A DNA stretch of 64,000 nt from Planctomycetota bacterium (lineage in GTDB: Bacteria; Planctomycetota; UBA1135; GCA-002686595): assembly GCA_016712565.1 (NCBI GenBank), contig JADJQU010000003.1, forward strand, positions 868,001 through 932,000, read 5' to 3'. The notes below the pieces were generated by a model. It was not told the origin of the DNA and made no database searches. It saw nothing but the letters and a program-made list of their open reading frames with translations. Below are positions 17,664-27,253 of the stretch, piece by piece. The number at the start of each line of letters is the position of its first letter. Positions within the stretch are counted from its first letter, which is position 1. Made by a program: the position numbers and the translations under genes.

Positions 17664-20009
17664 ATGGCACAACCTTCGATTCTCGTGGTCCCGTTCGGCT
17701 TGATCCTCGGTGTTCTGGCCTGGGGCGCGACGCCCGTCCAAGCCCCTCAGGGCGCGGCTCCCGCGCAGCCGAACCCGGCCGCGGGCAGTTCGGGGACCGG
17801 ACAGCAGGCGCCGGAGGGCGCGCCCGCCGGCCAGGCGCCCCGGCCCCAGGGGGGCGGAGCAGCCCCCTCCGAGGATGCCTTCAAGTACGGCTCGCCGCCG
17901 GTGCTCGCCCAGGGCACGACCGAGGAGCAAATGTGGCCCGCGGCCAGCGCCGAGGGTTGGGCCAAGCCCTGCCTGATCCCCTGGCAACGCAGCTTCCACG
18001 ACGCCCTGGCCGTGTCCAAGTCCACGGGCGCGCCGATCCTGGTGTGCGTCAACATGGATGGGGAAATCGCCAGCGAGCACTTCGCGGGCGTGCGCTACCG
18101 GGATCCGGCCACCGCCAAGCTCCTGGAGCGCTACGTCTGCGTGATCGCCTCGGTCTACCGCCACACGCCGCGGGATTACGACGAGCAGGGCCGTCGCGTG
18201 CCCTGCCCGCGCTTCGGCACCGTGACCTGCGGAGAGCACATCGCCTGCGAGGTGGAGCTCTACGCCAAGTACTTCGAGGGCAAGCGGATTTCGCCGCGGC
18301 ACATCATGCTCGACCTGTCGGGCTCCAAGAGCTACGACGTCTACTACTCCTGGGACACCCAGACCGTCTTCACGGCCTACGCGAAGGGCGTCGAGAACCT
18401 GCCCCTGCCCCAGAAGCCGCTGCGCGACGGCGTGCCGATGCCTGACCGCGTGGCCAGCGCCGATGCCGCCGACCGGGCCGCCGTGGAGCGCGCCTACGCC
18501 GAGGGGGACCACGGGGCGCGGCTGGCGATCCTGCGGGCCACGCTGCGCCATCGGGGAGTCGAGCAGAACGACCTGCTGCGTCTGGCGGTCTTCGGCCTCG
18601 ACGTGGAGTTGGCCCGCGTGGCACGCCAGGCCCTGGCCCAGAGCGAATCCGAGGGCTCCATCGACGTGATCGCGGAGGCCCTCAAGGTCCCCTTGGATCC
18701 CGCCGAGCGCGAGGCCCTGGTGAACGCCGCGGCGCGCCTGGGCGAGAAGTACCCGCGAGCGCGGACCCTGGCCGCCCTCCATCAGGGCATGCAGCTCCAG
18801 TCGAGCCACATCAGTTCCACGGCGGCCCTGGACACGCGCGCCAGCGAAGCGGAGTACTCCGCCAGCGCCGCCACGATGGGCCAGCGGGGCCTGGCCGCGG
18901 AGCAGCGCCCCGCGGACCCCGCCGCCAAGCTGGAGTTCGCCGAGGCTCTGTTGGCGCGCGTCGGTTCAGAGGTCCACGACCCCCTGTGGACCAAGGCGCT
19001 GTTGGAGGACGCGCGACTGCACGCCGAGGCGGCCGAGCGACTGGGACAGAAGGGTTGGCGCGTGGATGCGACCCTGGCCGCGGCCTACGGCGAGCTGGGC
19101 CTGGACGAACTGGCCCGCGAGCGCGCCGTGCGCGCGGTCGAGGGCGGGATGTGGGGCACGCAGAACCCCGAGGTGGGCACCACCGACTTCGTCAAGGTGC
19201 GCGTGCTGGCGCTCTTCGCCCAGGCACGGCAGCAGGCGATTCGGAAGGCCTATCAGGAGAAGTCCCCCTGGCCGCCGGAGTGGCTCGCCGACGTCAACGC
19301 GGCCTACGCCCGGCTCGCGGCCCACCCGCTGGTCACCGAGGACAACCTGGTGTCCTACTACGACTTCCTGAGCTGGCTCGGCGGCACGCGCCGCGCCTCG
19401 GCGCTCCTGGAGGATGCCCTGCGGCGCTTCCCCGATTCGGGCGTGCTGCACGACCGCCTGCGGGGCCGCCTCTTGTGGGAGAAGGGACCCGCGGAACTGG
19501 AGGCCGACTACGGGCGCCGCCTGGCCGAACCGGCGCCCTCGCTCCAGCTCACGTGGTTCGCGGGCTACGCCTCGCTAGTGGCGGCCGAGCAATACCGTCG
19601 ACGCAACTCTCCGTCCGAGGCCCTGGCGGCCTACGAACGCGGCATCGCCCTCTACGAGCGCAGCCTGGCCCAGGTGCCCGAGGGCCGGGAGGACTGCGAC
19701 CACTTCATCGCCCTCGCGCGGGCGGGTCGAGCGCGCGTGATGATCGAGCGCGGCGAGCTGGAACAGGCCACCCGGGAGCTGCTGGCCGGCCTGGAGCGGC
19801 GCCCCGCGTCCACGGGAACCCTCGACGGCCTCAACTGGACGCCGGGCATGACCGCCAAACTGCTGCACGCGCGCCTGCTGGAGGACTCGAAGCCGGAATT
19901 GGCCGGGAAACTCAAGGCGGCCATGGACGGCCTGGACTCCAAGCTCCTGGAGGAACCCGATTTCGCGGGCACGCGCCAGGGCCCCCGCGGGGGCCGCGGG
20001 CGCAGGTAA
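17664..20009 (+). CDS. Secreted thioredoxin-fold protein with helical repeats, function unknown
   Basis: A 781-residue exported protein. Signal peptide: MAQPSILVVPFGLILGVLAW to about residue 33, then a Pro/Ala/Gly-rich linker. Residues about 95-250 resemble a thioredoxin-like domain (WQRSFHDALAVSKSTGAPIL, then RYVCVIASVY), but a CxxC active site is absent at the usual place. The remaining ~500 residues are helical repeats of TPR type, including AERLGQKGWRVDATLAAAYG and YERGIALYERSLAQVPEG. The start at 17664 is chosen because the upstream frame lacks a signal sequence. It probably acts in the periplasm as a scaffold. Convergent with the cytochrome gene. Confidence 0.65.
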   Translation: MAQPSILVVPFGLILGVLAWGATPVQAPQGAAPAQPNPAAGSSGTGQQAPEGAPAGQAPRPQGGGAAPSEDAFKYGSPPVLAQGTTEEQMWPAASAEGWAKPCLIPWQRSFHDALAVSKSTGAPILVCVNMDGEIASEHFAGVRYRDPATAKLLERYVCVIASVYRHTPRDYDEQGRRVPCPRFGTVTCGEHIACEVELYAKYFEGKRISPRHIMLDLSGSKSYDVYYSWDTQTVFTAYAKGVENLPLPQKPLRDGVPMPDRVASADAADRAAVERAYAEGDHGARLAILRATLRHRGVEQNDLLRLAVFGLDVELARVARQALAQSESEGSIDVIAEALKVPLDPAEREALVNAAARLGEKYPRARTLAALHQGMQLQSSHISSTAALDTRASEAEYSASAATMGQRGLAAEQRPADPAAKLEFAEALLARVGSEVHDPLWTKALLEDARLHAEAAERLGQKGWRVDATLAAAYGELGLDELARERAVRAVEGGMWGTQNPEVGTTDFVKVRVLALFAQARQQAIRKAYQEKSPWPPEWLADVNAAYARLAAHPLVTEDNLVSYYDFLSWLGGTRRASALLEDALRRFPDSGVLHDRLRGRLLWEKGPAELEADYGRRLAEPAPSLQLTWFAGYASLVAAEQYRRRNSPSEALAAYERGIALYERSLAQVPEGREDCDHFIALARAGRARVMIERGELEQATRELLAGLERRPASTGTLDGLNWTPGMTAKLLHARLLEDSKPELAGKLKAAMDGLDSKLLEEPDFAGTRQGPRGGRGRR

Positions 20010-20123
20010 GCGCCCCTCCGGGGATACTGCCCCGCATCGCTGCGGATTTCCGCGCCGGGACCCCCTCCGGATGGCCTTGGGGGCCCCGCCAGGGCCGATT
20101 TCTGGCTGCCGCGAAATCATCCC

Positions 20124-20151
20124 CATAAGTTGTTGTCAATAAACCACTTAT
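20124..20151 (-). repeat. 28-base AT-rich motif, copy 1
   Basis: Read on the minus strand this segment matches 47503-47530 at 21 of 28 positions, sharing ATAAGT, TTTATTGA and ACT blocks. On the plus strand it also forms a weak inverted repeat ATAAGT-N15-ACTTAT (20125-20151). It sits in the 181-base gap between two convergent genes. Its AT content is strikingly unlike the surroundings. It may be a protein-binding site or an end-of-transcript element. Confidence 0.4.
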
Positions 20152-20190
20152 ATCCACATCCGCAGCCATCGAGGGCAGTATCGGAGAGGC

Positions 20191-21819
20191 TCACTCGAGC
20201 ACGAGCCGCTGCCAAATGCTGATCGACTTGGATCCCCCCCGGTCGCCGCCGGAGCCGTCCCAGATGGCCAGGGCGGCCACGAGCCTCGTTCCGGGGGCGA
20301 ACTTGGCCTCCTCGGGCGCGCGGCCGGCCAGGGCCCGCGAAAGCACCACGGTCCAGCGTCCCTCCTCCCAGCGCGCGTCGGCGGCGATGGGCTGCGCGAC
20401 GTCCTCCAGGTCGCGCGGCTCGCCGATGGACTCACCGGAAAGGGCCTGGGTGCGACCCCCGGAGATCGCGCTGCCCGGCGCGGGCACGTAGAGCGGAGCC
20501 ACGTCGAGCCGCGACTCGCGGAACACCGGATCCCTCAGCACGTGCACCTGGGCCCCCAGCAGGTCCAGCAGCCCCACGGCGTCGATCATCCGCGCCGCCT
20601 TCCAGTGCCACAGGTTCACCGGCGTCTCGTGGGAACCCATGCCGAACAGCGGGGGCGCCTCCTCATTGGAGAAGGCCAAGGCCATGCCGTCGCGGGCCGG
20701 TGCTCCCCGCGGCATCTCCTGGCCCCCCAGATCCTCGTCGTCGCGCGTGGGGTCGCCCCAGCGCACGCGCACATACATCCGTTCGCCGTCGTGGAGCGCG
20801 GAGAGGCTGGCGCTGCGAACCGCGCCTTCGTGCCACAGGAGCGGCGAGAGCACCACGTCGAGTTCAGGGACGGCCTGCCAGCGCGGGTCGTCGGCCTGCA
20901 GGGACTGGCCCGGCTCCGGCGGAGGGGTTCGGGCCACCCGCAGCTCGCCGGAACGATGAACCAGCCGCTGGTCGCTGCCTCCCGGAATCAGGCGCTGCAC
21001 GAACAGCACGAGGGAAGCTGTGTCCTCTGGCGGCAGGCTTGCCAGGGAGGGCATGGCCGAGCCGGGCATGCCCACCAGGATGCGCCGGGCCAGGGCATCG
21101 CGGGTGCCGCCACCCTTGAGCACTCCCGCGGTGAAGTCCCGGGCCCAGTTCAGGGAGCCGTCCTCATTCCAGGTCGGCACCGCTCCACTGCCGCGCCCCG
21201 TGGCGCCGTGGCAGGAGGCGCACAGGGTGGCATAGAGCTCGCCGCCCCGCTCCGGAGAAGCCTTGTCGTAGTGGGCGTCCTTGGGCAACAGCGCCGCGCG
21301 CCCGGGCTTGAGCCTCAGGGCCACCAGCCCCTCGGCCATGGGTTCATCGAACGGTTGCCGCTCCAGGGCCGACAGATTGCGCAGCCGCTCCACCAGGGCG
21401 CGCCCGGAAAGTTCGCGCACGTGCCGGGCCAGGAGTCGCAGGTCGCTCTCGGACATCCAGCTCCAGGCGGGCATGGCCGAGCCCGGCATGCCGCGCGCCA
21501 GCGTGGCCATGAGGTCCTCGTCCGTGGGCGTGCCGTTCACGGTGCTCGCCAGACGGAAACGCCCCACGGAGAAGTCACGGGCCGGCGGATAGAGGTACGG
21601 CCGCGCGGTTCCATCGCCGCGGCCCTCCTCTCCGTGGCACGCCGCGCAGTGGCGCATGTACAGAGCTGCCGCCCGCGCGGAGCCCTCCGCCGAGGGGTCG
21701 GAATTCGTCGGCGCGGAGGCCCGGCAGGCGGCCAGCACGCCGAGGAGCAGCCCACCCGCGCAAGCACCCAGAACCGGCCAACGACGCCAGGCGCGCCCGC
21801 CCAAGACTGTCCTCTGCAT
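20191..21819 (-). CDS. Diheme c-type cytochrome fused to an ethylbenzene dehydrogenase-type heme-binding domain
   Basis: A 542-residue exported electron-transfer protein. A lipoprotein-like signal precedes LGVLAACRAS (Cys ~32). Two cytochrome c domains follow: CAACHGEEGRGDG (about 55-150) and CASCHGATGRGSG (about 200-290), each with a Met-bearing GMPGSAMP segment as likely axial ligand. The C-terminal ~230 residues (from VLSPLLWHEGAVRSASLSAL) resemble the heme b-binding gamma subunit of ethylbenzene dehydrogenase/DMSO-reductase-type enzymes. The start at 21819 has GGAGG about seven bases upstream. Such a protein would pass electrons to or from a periplasmic molybdoenzyme, but none is seen in the window. 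Confidence 0.82.
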   Translation of the reverse strand: MQRTVLGGRAWRRWPVLGACAGGLLLGVLAACRASAPTNSDPSAEGSARAAALYMRHCAACHGEEGRGDGTARPYLYPPARDFSVGRFRLASTVNGTPTDEDLMATLARGMPGSAMPAWSWMSESDLRLLARHVRELSGRALVERLRNLSALERQPFDEPMAEGLVALRLKPGRAALLPKDAHYDKASPERGGELYATLCASCHGATGRGSGAVPTWNEDGSLNWARDFTAGVLKGGGTRDALARRILVGMPGSAMPSLASLPPEDTASLVLFVQRLIPGGSDQRLVHRSGELRVARTPPPEPGQSLQADDPRWQAVPELDVVLSPLLWHEGAVRSASLSALHDGERMYVRVRWGDPTRDDEDLGGQEMPRGAPARDGMALAFSNEEAPPLFGMGSHETPVNLWHWKAARMIDAVGLLDLLGAQVHVLRDPVFRESRLDVAPLYVPAPGSAISGGRTQALSGESIGEPRDLEDVAQPIAADARWEEGRWTVVLSRALAGRAPEEAKFAPGTRLVAALAIWDGSGGDRGGSKSISIWQRLVLE

Positions 21820-22009
21820 GGGATTCCTCCGTGTGCGTACGTGGTACCACCGGCACCCGCAGCGGAACAACGGGCACAGTTGCGCAGTCCCGGGCCTCCA
21901 GGGGCGCAGCCTCGCGGTGGACGCGGTGCCGCACGCTTTGCGGCACGATCGTCAAGGGCCCCGGGGCGGGCACCACGACCTCCGCCCGGGAGTGGGCGGC
22001 GGCGGGCCG

Positions 22010-23461
22010 CTACTTCGCGGCCATGAGCCCGGTGAGCGTGCGCTCCAGGGCGGACGCGCTCTCGAAGCCCAGTTCGCGGGAGCGGATGCGGCCCTCGCGG
22101 TCCAAGTAGAAGTTTGTCGGAAACACGCCCACCCGCAGGCGCGAGTGGATTCGGTCGGATCCCAGGACCACGGGCCAGGGAATCTCCATGCGCTTGGCGT
22201 GCAGGATCTCCTTGTCGTGGTCGGCTTCCTTATTGAACGCGATCACCGCCAGGTCCTGGCCGTGCTTCTCCACCAGGGACTTGAGGTGCGGAATCTCCTG
22301 ATTGCAGGGGCCGCACCACGAGGCGTAGAAATTGAGCACCACGACCTTGCCGCGCAGGTCCGAGAGCTTGACGTCCCGGCCCTGGAGGTCCTTGCCCACG
22401 ACGTCGCCCAGCCATTCCGCGGCCGACTTGCCCACGAGCTCGGCGGCCCACTGGTGGTCGGTCTTGGACGCTTCCTCGAAGGCCCGGTTGGCGGCCACCT
22501 GCTTCACCAGCCGCTGGGCCTCGTGCTGGAGCATGGACTCGGAGGCGCTGAGCCGGGCGCTCAGTTCACGGGCCGCCACGCCCGCCCGCTCCAGGTCCTT
22601 CTCGCGGTAGATGCTCCTGCGCTCCGCCTCGAAGCTCGACAGGTCGGACCGCAGGGCGGCGAGCTTCGCCGCGTCCAGCTCACCGGTCTCCACCAGGGCG
22701 AGCTCGAAGGAGTACTCGTCCCGCCGCGGGGGCTGTCCCTCGCCCTCCACGGACCAACGGGCGCCGAAGGACGTGACCACGCGCCGCGCGGGGTCGAGCG
22801 TGAAGCGCTCCTCGTGCTCCGCAAGGCGCATGGTGGGGATCATCGGGTGGGCCAGCGGCAAACCCACGGCCTTGGCCGTCAGGGTCACGCCGACCCCGTC
22901 GGAGGCGGGACCTTCGGTGACCCAGTGTCGCCGGGCGGCGAATTCCAGTCCCGAGGGCAGCGTCACCCGCGGGCTCTCCGCGGACGCGCCCGGTGACGTG
23001 GCCGCGTGGGCGGGCGGGATCGGCGCCTCGCCGATGGCGGCCAGGGCCCCTGGCCCCGCGGGCAGTGCGGGGAACACGCCCTCGGGCAGCGCCGGACGCG
23101 TCCAATCCGCATCCAGTTTGCGCACCACGAAGCCGCCGCTCGGCTCGATGGGACGCGGCAGGTTGCCGCCGACGAACAGGCCCTCGCCGTGCTCGTGGAT
23201 CAAAGCCAGTTCCAGGCCGCCGTCCGCGGCCACGCCGAGCACCACGGCGCGCTGCTCGAAGGGAATGCGCGAGCTGGTCTTGCCCTCGCGGTGGTTGGCC
23301 TCCCCACGGTAGACCAACAGCTTGCCGACGTGCAGGTCCAGTGCGGCGCCCACGTCGCTCCGAGCCGGGGCTCCCTGGGTCCCAGGGACCGGTGCCGCCG
23401 CAGGGGCCTGAATCGCGGCGGAGAGCAAAACGAGGCCCAGGGGCGTGAACAGGAAAGTCAT
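22010..23461 (-). CDS. Secreted TlpA/ResA-like thioredoxin-domain protein
   Basis: A 483-residue protein. The N terminus (MTFLFTPLGLVLLSAAIQAP) is a signal peptide. Residues about 35-340 form a lineage-specific region rich in beta strands plus a helical stretch and have no family I recognise. The C-terminal ~135 residues are a TlpA/ResA thioredoxin domain with VVLNFYASWCGPCNQEIPHL (active-site CGPC) and the cis-Pro loop VGVFPTNFYLDREG. It would act as a thiol-disulfide reductant outside the cytoplasmic membrane, plausibly in cytochrome c maturation given the cytochrome gene 190 bases downstream on the same strand. The longer open frame upstream of 23461 overlaps rmuC and is rejected. Confidence 0.85.
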   Translation of the reverse strand: MTFLFTPLGLVLLSAAIQAPAAAPVPGTQGAPARSDVGAALDLHVGKLLVYRGEANHREGKTSSRIPFEQRAVVLGVAADGGLELALIHEHGEGLFVGGNLPRPIEPSGGFVVRKLDADWTRPALPEGVFPALPAGPGALAAIGEAPIPPAHAATSPGASAESPRVTLPSGLEFAARRHWVTEGPASDGVGVTLTAKAVGLPLAHPMIPTMRLAEHEERFTLDPARRVVTSFGARWSVEGEGQPPRRDEYSFELALVETGELDAAKLAALRSDLSSFEAERRSIYREKDLERAGVAARELSARLSASESMLQHEAQRLVKQVAANRAFEEASKTDHQWAAELVGKSAAEWLGDVVGKDLQGRDVKLSDLRGKVVVLNFYASWCGPCNQEIPHLKSLVEKHGQDLAVIAFNKEADHDKEILHAKRMEIPWPVVLGSDRIHSRLRVGVFPTNFYLDREGRIRSRELGFESASALERTLTGLMAAK

Positions 23462-23487
23462 GGAGTGCGGCCGCCGCGACGGACCGT

Positions 23488-24966
23488 TCAGCGGCTGGTG
23501 GGAGTGAGCGGGTCTCCGTCCGCGCCCTCGGCCGCGGGCGAACGCGCGACCTCGGAGGCGTTGGGCAACTCGGGGATCGACACCGGCCGAGGCAAGATCT
23601 CGATCGTGGCCAGGGGGTCGATTTCCTCGCCGTGGGAGGCACGCAGTTCCTTGAACTTGCGCACCTGGGGCAGCACGCGCCGCTCCAGGGAACCGGCGGC
23701 GTCGTTGTACGACTGCACGGCGGAATTGAGCCCCTTGCGCAGGCGCTCCAGGTGCTCGCACCAGGTCGTGATGCGCGTGTAGAGCTCGTGGGCCGTGTCG
23801 CTGATTTCCTGGGCGTTCTCCGCGATCTTCTCCTGCCGCCAACCGTAGGCCACGGCGCGCAGGAGCGCGATCAAGGTCGTCGGCGTGGCCAGGATCACGC
23901 GCTGTTCGACGCCCTCCTCGATCAGGCGCGGGTCCTTCTGCAGCGCGGCGCTGAAGAACGTCTCGCCGGGCAGGAACAGCACCACGAACTCGGGCGAGAC
24001 CTCCTGCTGCTCGAAGTAGGACTTCGAGCTGAGCTTCTGGAGCTGGGTGCGCACCTGACGCGCGTGATCCACGAGCAGCGCGTCGCGGGTCGCCTCGTCC
24101 GGCGCCTCCAGGGAATCCAGGTACGCCGCCAGCGTCGTCTTGGCGTCGACGACGATGGTCTTGCCGCCGGGCAGCCGGACCACCAGGTCGGGTCGCAGGC
24201 GGCCCTCCTCGGCGTCGTTGGACTGCTGCTGCACGAAATCGCAGTGCTCCAGCATGCCCGCCAGCTCGACCACGCGCTTGAGCTGCAGTTCGCCCCAGCG
24301 GCCGCGCACCGCGGGAGCCCGCAGGGCGCGCACCAGGTTCTGGGTCTCGCGCTGCAGGCTCTGTTGGGACTCCACCAGCTGGCCCACCTGGGCGGAGATG
24401 GCGCCGTAGGCCCGTTCGCGCTTGGATTCCAGCTCGCCGACCTTCACGTCGAGCTTCACCAGGGTCTCCTTCAGGGGCTGGACCAGTTGCTCGACCTCCT
24501 TCTTGCGCACTTCGAGGTCGCCCTGGGCCTGGGCCCGGTTCTCGTCGAAGCGCGACTTGGCGAGGTCGAGGAACGAGACCTGGCTCTGCTTGAGGGCCTC
24601 GGCGGCGAGCGCCTGGAAGGTCTCGCGCAGCCTGACCGTGGCCTCCTCCAGCAGGCGCACCCGCTCCTCGGCGGCCTGGCGCTCGGCGGCCTGGGTGGCC
24701 GCCAGGCGACCGTGCTCCACCTTGAGGGCCACGAGCTCCTTGGCCGAGGCGGCCAATTCCCGGGCCTCGCCGTCGCGACGAAGCATCTCGCGCTCGAGCC
24801 CCGCGATGCGCTCGGTCCTGGCGGCGGCCTCCTGCCGCAGGAGCGCCAGCTCCTGCTCTCGCGACGCACTCTCGCGGGCCGCGCGCTGCCGCGCCGCGAG
24901 CCAGGCGGAGAGCGCGCCCACTGCGAGGGCGGCGAGTGCCAGTGCGATCGCGGAAGCCGTGTCCAT
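23488..24966 (-). CDS. rmuC: DNA recombination protein RmuC
   Basis: A 492-residue protein. One N-terminal membrane helix (ASAIALALAALAVGALSAWL) is followed by a coiled coil of ~170 residues rich in Ala, Glu, Arg and Gln, then the conserved RmuC domain: RGRWGELQLKRVVELAGML, RPDLVVRLPGGKTIVVDAK, the VVLFLPGETFFSAAL segment and VILATPTTLIALLRAVAYGW. RmuC proteins have a PD-(D/E)xK-like nuclease-type core and limit rearrangement at inverted repeats. The C-terminal tail beyond LRASHGEEIDPLATIE is acidic and disordered. It lies 26 bases upstream of the TlpA-like gene, possibly co-transcribed. Confidence 0.93.
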   Translation of the reverse strand: MDTASAIALALAALAVGALSAWLAARQRAARESASREQELALLRQEAAARTERIAGLEREMLRRDGEARELAASAKELVALKVEHGRLAATQAAERQAAEERVRLLEEATVRLRETFQALAAEALKQSQVSFLDLAKSRFDENRAQAQGDLEVRKKEVEQLVQPLKETLVKLDVKVGELESKRERAYGAISAQVGQLVESQQSLQRETQNLVRALRAPAVRGRWGELQLKRVVELAGMLEHCDFVQQQSNDAEEGRLRPDLVVRLPGGKTIVVDAKTTLAAYLDSLEAPDEATRDALLVDHARQVRTQLQKLSSKSYFEQQEVSPEFVVLFLPGETFFSAALQKDPRLIEEGVEQRVILATPTTLIALLRAVAYGWRQEKIAENAQEISDTAHELYTRITTWCEHLERLRKGLNSAVQSYNDAAGSLERRVLPQVRKFKELRASHGEEIDPLATIEILPRPVSIPELPNASEVARSPAAEGADGDPLTPTSR

Positions 24967-25112
24967 CCGGACGTCCAAGATACTCGATCGGCGCGGCACT
25001 CCGCCCCTCACCCGTCGATTCGAGACCGCGGCGCGGCCCGCGGGGTCGCGGGGACAGGCGAGCCCGCGGACGGCCGCGATCCCGCCTTCCGGTCGGCGTG
25101 CTACTGGGTCAG

Positions 25113-27050
25113 CTAGTGGAGCACCTCCGCGCTGAGCTGATCCACGGCCAGGCCGAAGTCCGCGCCTCCCGCGTCGGACATCAGGAAGACCTGGACCTCG
25201 CCCAGGACCGAAACGAAGCGCCGCGCCTCGGGGGCCAAGATCAGCAGCTCCTGGGACTCGGTGCCCACGGACCCGCCGTGAACCCAGCGCAGGCTCCCGC
25301 TTTCCGTGTCCAAGAGTCCCAGTCGAACCCTGACGCCGGGCCGCAGGCCGTGGAGTCGGGCTCGCACCCGCAGCTGTTGGCCGGGCAGGGCCTGGGCCCG
25401 GAACGTGAAGCGGTCCAAGGCCACGGCGGGCGTGGGGCTCGCCCCTGGCCGCTGCAGAAACTCGACGCCGTCGGGAACGAAGGTGGGCGCAGTCGTCAGG
25501 GGGCCCGGCGATCCAAAGAGCCGCAGCACCCCCACCGACTTGCGCGAATTGGCGAGCCGCTCGTTGGACAGCACCGAAGTGGACTGGCTCAGCAGGTAGG
25601 AGCCCACCAGGTCCAGGTCGCCGTCGCCGTCGGCGTCCACCGCGTCCAAGGCGCACAGGCCCGAGCCCCGGACGGCGAAGCTCGCCCCGTGGGCGGGCCC
25701 TGGGGAGAAGGCTCCGGGCGCGGCGGCTCCCGCGGCATGGAAGCACACCTGCACGCGCTCGGTCAGCGGATCGAAGAAGGCCACGTCCGCGCGGCCGTCC
25801 CCGTCGAAGTCCCCGCTGACCACCTGCTGGGCGGACAGCCCCAGCCCCGCGGAGGGCACGGCGGTCATGCCCGAGGACCCCGAGCGGTCCACCGCGCCCG
25901 AGACCGCGCGCGCGTTGAGGAACGTGCACAGATCCCGCATGGGCGAAGTGGCCACCAGGTCCAGGCGCCCGTCCCCGTCGAAGTCGCCCGTGGCGAGGCT
26001 GGCGTAGGCCACGGGCCCCTGACCGGGGGCCGCCAGTCCGAACCCCTGGTAGGCCCAGCCGGTGGCGCGCTGGAAGAACAGGTGCAGCCCGCCGCCCAGG
26101 GCGCTGCCCGCGGCCACGGCCAGGTCGGCGGTGCCGTCCGCGTCGAAGTCGCCCGCCGCCAGGTCGCTCGCCAGGCCGAAACTGTAGGCCGAACCCGGGG
26201 GCAGACCCGCCGCCTGGGCGGCGAGCTTGGAAACGCTCACGGCCTGGGCCGCGAACTGGGGCACGGCCGGGTTGCCCGGCAAGAGCCCCAACCCCTTCTG
26301 ATAATAGAGCTCGTGACCCACGCCGACGCTGACGAGGTCGTCCAGCTGATCGCCGTCCACGTCCGCCACCAGGACCATCTCGCCGCCGGGAGCCAGGTCG
26401 ACGCTGGGAGCGGGGTCGAGGAACTGGGGCCCGCCGCCGGCCCCTGGGGTCGGGGCCGCTTGCAGGAACAGGCGCACACAGCGCACGAACATGTTGGGGC
26501 TTCCCGGCACCGGCCGCAGGTGCACGGCCAGCAGGTCCATGCGCCCATCGCCGTTCAGGTCGGCGGCGCGCACGCTGCGCGGCGAGGGCAGGAGCACGAC
26601 TCCGAGCTCGGCTCCGGCGGGTCCGTAGGGGCCGCCGCGGGTGATGCCGAAGCTGCCGCCGTGGGGGTCGCCCATGGCGATGCCCAGGCGCACGAGTTCC
26701 GGGAGGCCGTCGGCGTCGAGGTCCACGCACAGGGCGTCGCGAGTGCGCGAAACGAATTCGAGGGACTCGGACTCCTGCCAGAAGTCGAAGGCGTGGAGCA
26801 CGGTCAGCGGGGCCGTGCTCCCTCCACCCGACGGCGCCGACGGCCCTGAAATCCCGGCCAAGGCGCGGGCCGCGTCCGTTGGCGAGAGAGGATCGCCATG
26901 GGGCCCGTGGGCCGTGGAGCCGCGGGCGCGGCGGACGTCATCGGGGTCGGCTCCGCCCGCCCCTGCGCTTCCACCGGATGCCGCCAGGGCGGATGCGCCG
27001 TGAAGGCAGGCGAGGGCCACGATGGCGTGCGGGGGGAGACGACGTGCCAT
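25113..27050 (-). CDS. Secreted FG-GAP/VCBS-repeat protein
   Basis: A 645-residue exported protein with a signal peptide (MARRLPPHAIVALACLHGAS). At least seven FG-GAP/VCBS repeats carry the Ca-binding D-x-D-x-D-G pattern: VDLDADGLPELVRLG, ADLNGDGRMDLLAVH, VADVDGDQLDDLVSVG, GDFDADGTADLAVA, GDFDGDGRLDLVAT, GDFDGDGRADVAFF and VDADGDGDLDLVGS, forming a beta-propeller. The last ~170 residues are a beta-rich module ending FGLAVDQLSAEVLH, unlike the C-terminal domain of the other secreted proteins here. Likely surface-bound or released; ligand unknown. AAAGGA lies about 10 bases before the chosen ATG. Confidence 0.87.
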   Translation of the reverse strand: MARRLPPHAIVALACLHGASALAASGGSAGAGGADPDDVRRARGSTAHGPHGDPLSPTDAARALAGISGPSAPSGGGSTAPLTVLHAFDFWQESESLEFVSRTRDALCVDLDADGLPELVRLGIAMGDPHGGSFGITRGGPYGPAGAELGVVLLPSPRSVRAADLNGDGRMDLLAVHLRPVPGSPNMFVRCVRLFLQAAPTPGAGGGPQFLDPAPSVDLAPGGEMVLVADVDGDQLDDLVSVGVGHELYYQKGLGLLPGNPAVPQFAAQAVSVSKLAAQAAGLPPGSAYSFGLASDLAAGDFDADGTADLAVAAGSALGGGLHLFFQRATGWAYQGFGLAAPGQGPVAYASLATGDFDGDGRLDLVATSPMRDLCTFLNARAVSGAVDRSGSSGMTAVPSAGLGLSAQQVVSGDFDGDGRADVAFFDPLTERVQVCFHAAGAAAPGAFSPGPAHGASFAVRGSGLCALDAVDADGDGDLDLVGSYLLSQSTSVLSNERLANSRKSVGVLRLFGSPGPLTTAPTFVPDGVEFLQRPGASPTPAVALDRFTFRAQALPGQQLRVRARLHGLRPGVRVRLGLLDTESGSLRWVHGGSVGTESQELLILAPEARRFVSVLGEVQVFLMSDAGGADFGLAVDQLSAEVLH

Positions 27051-27253
27051 GGACGGGTCCTTTCGGGCAAGGGAGATCGCTGCGCGGAACGTCGGCTCCA
27101 ACGGATCAGGGTGCCCTGGATTCCCGAGCGGCGCGCAAAATCAGTGTGACCCCTGCGGACCGCGCGGCACGTAAGCGCTGGGCACGTGTTGTGGATCGGC
27201 CGTGAACGGGAACCGTGTCCCCCACGCCAGCGAACCGTATGATCCCGTGCTCG

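Noticed and set aside
14424..18809. A 1461-codon minus-strand open frame antisense to the U32 and thioredoxin-fold genes
   Set aside because: Only its 3'-most ~130 codons (14424-14819) match a family (chorismate mutase). The rest is Arg/Gly/Ala-rich with no motif and is the GC-driven shadow of real plus-strand genes.
22010..23842. Extending the TlpA-like gene upstream to 23842
   Set aside because: The extra codons overlap rmuC in another frame and lack similarity, whereas the ATG at 23461 starts a clean signal peptide.
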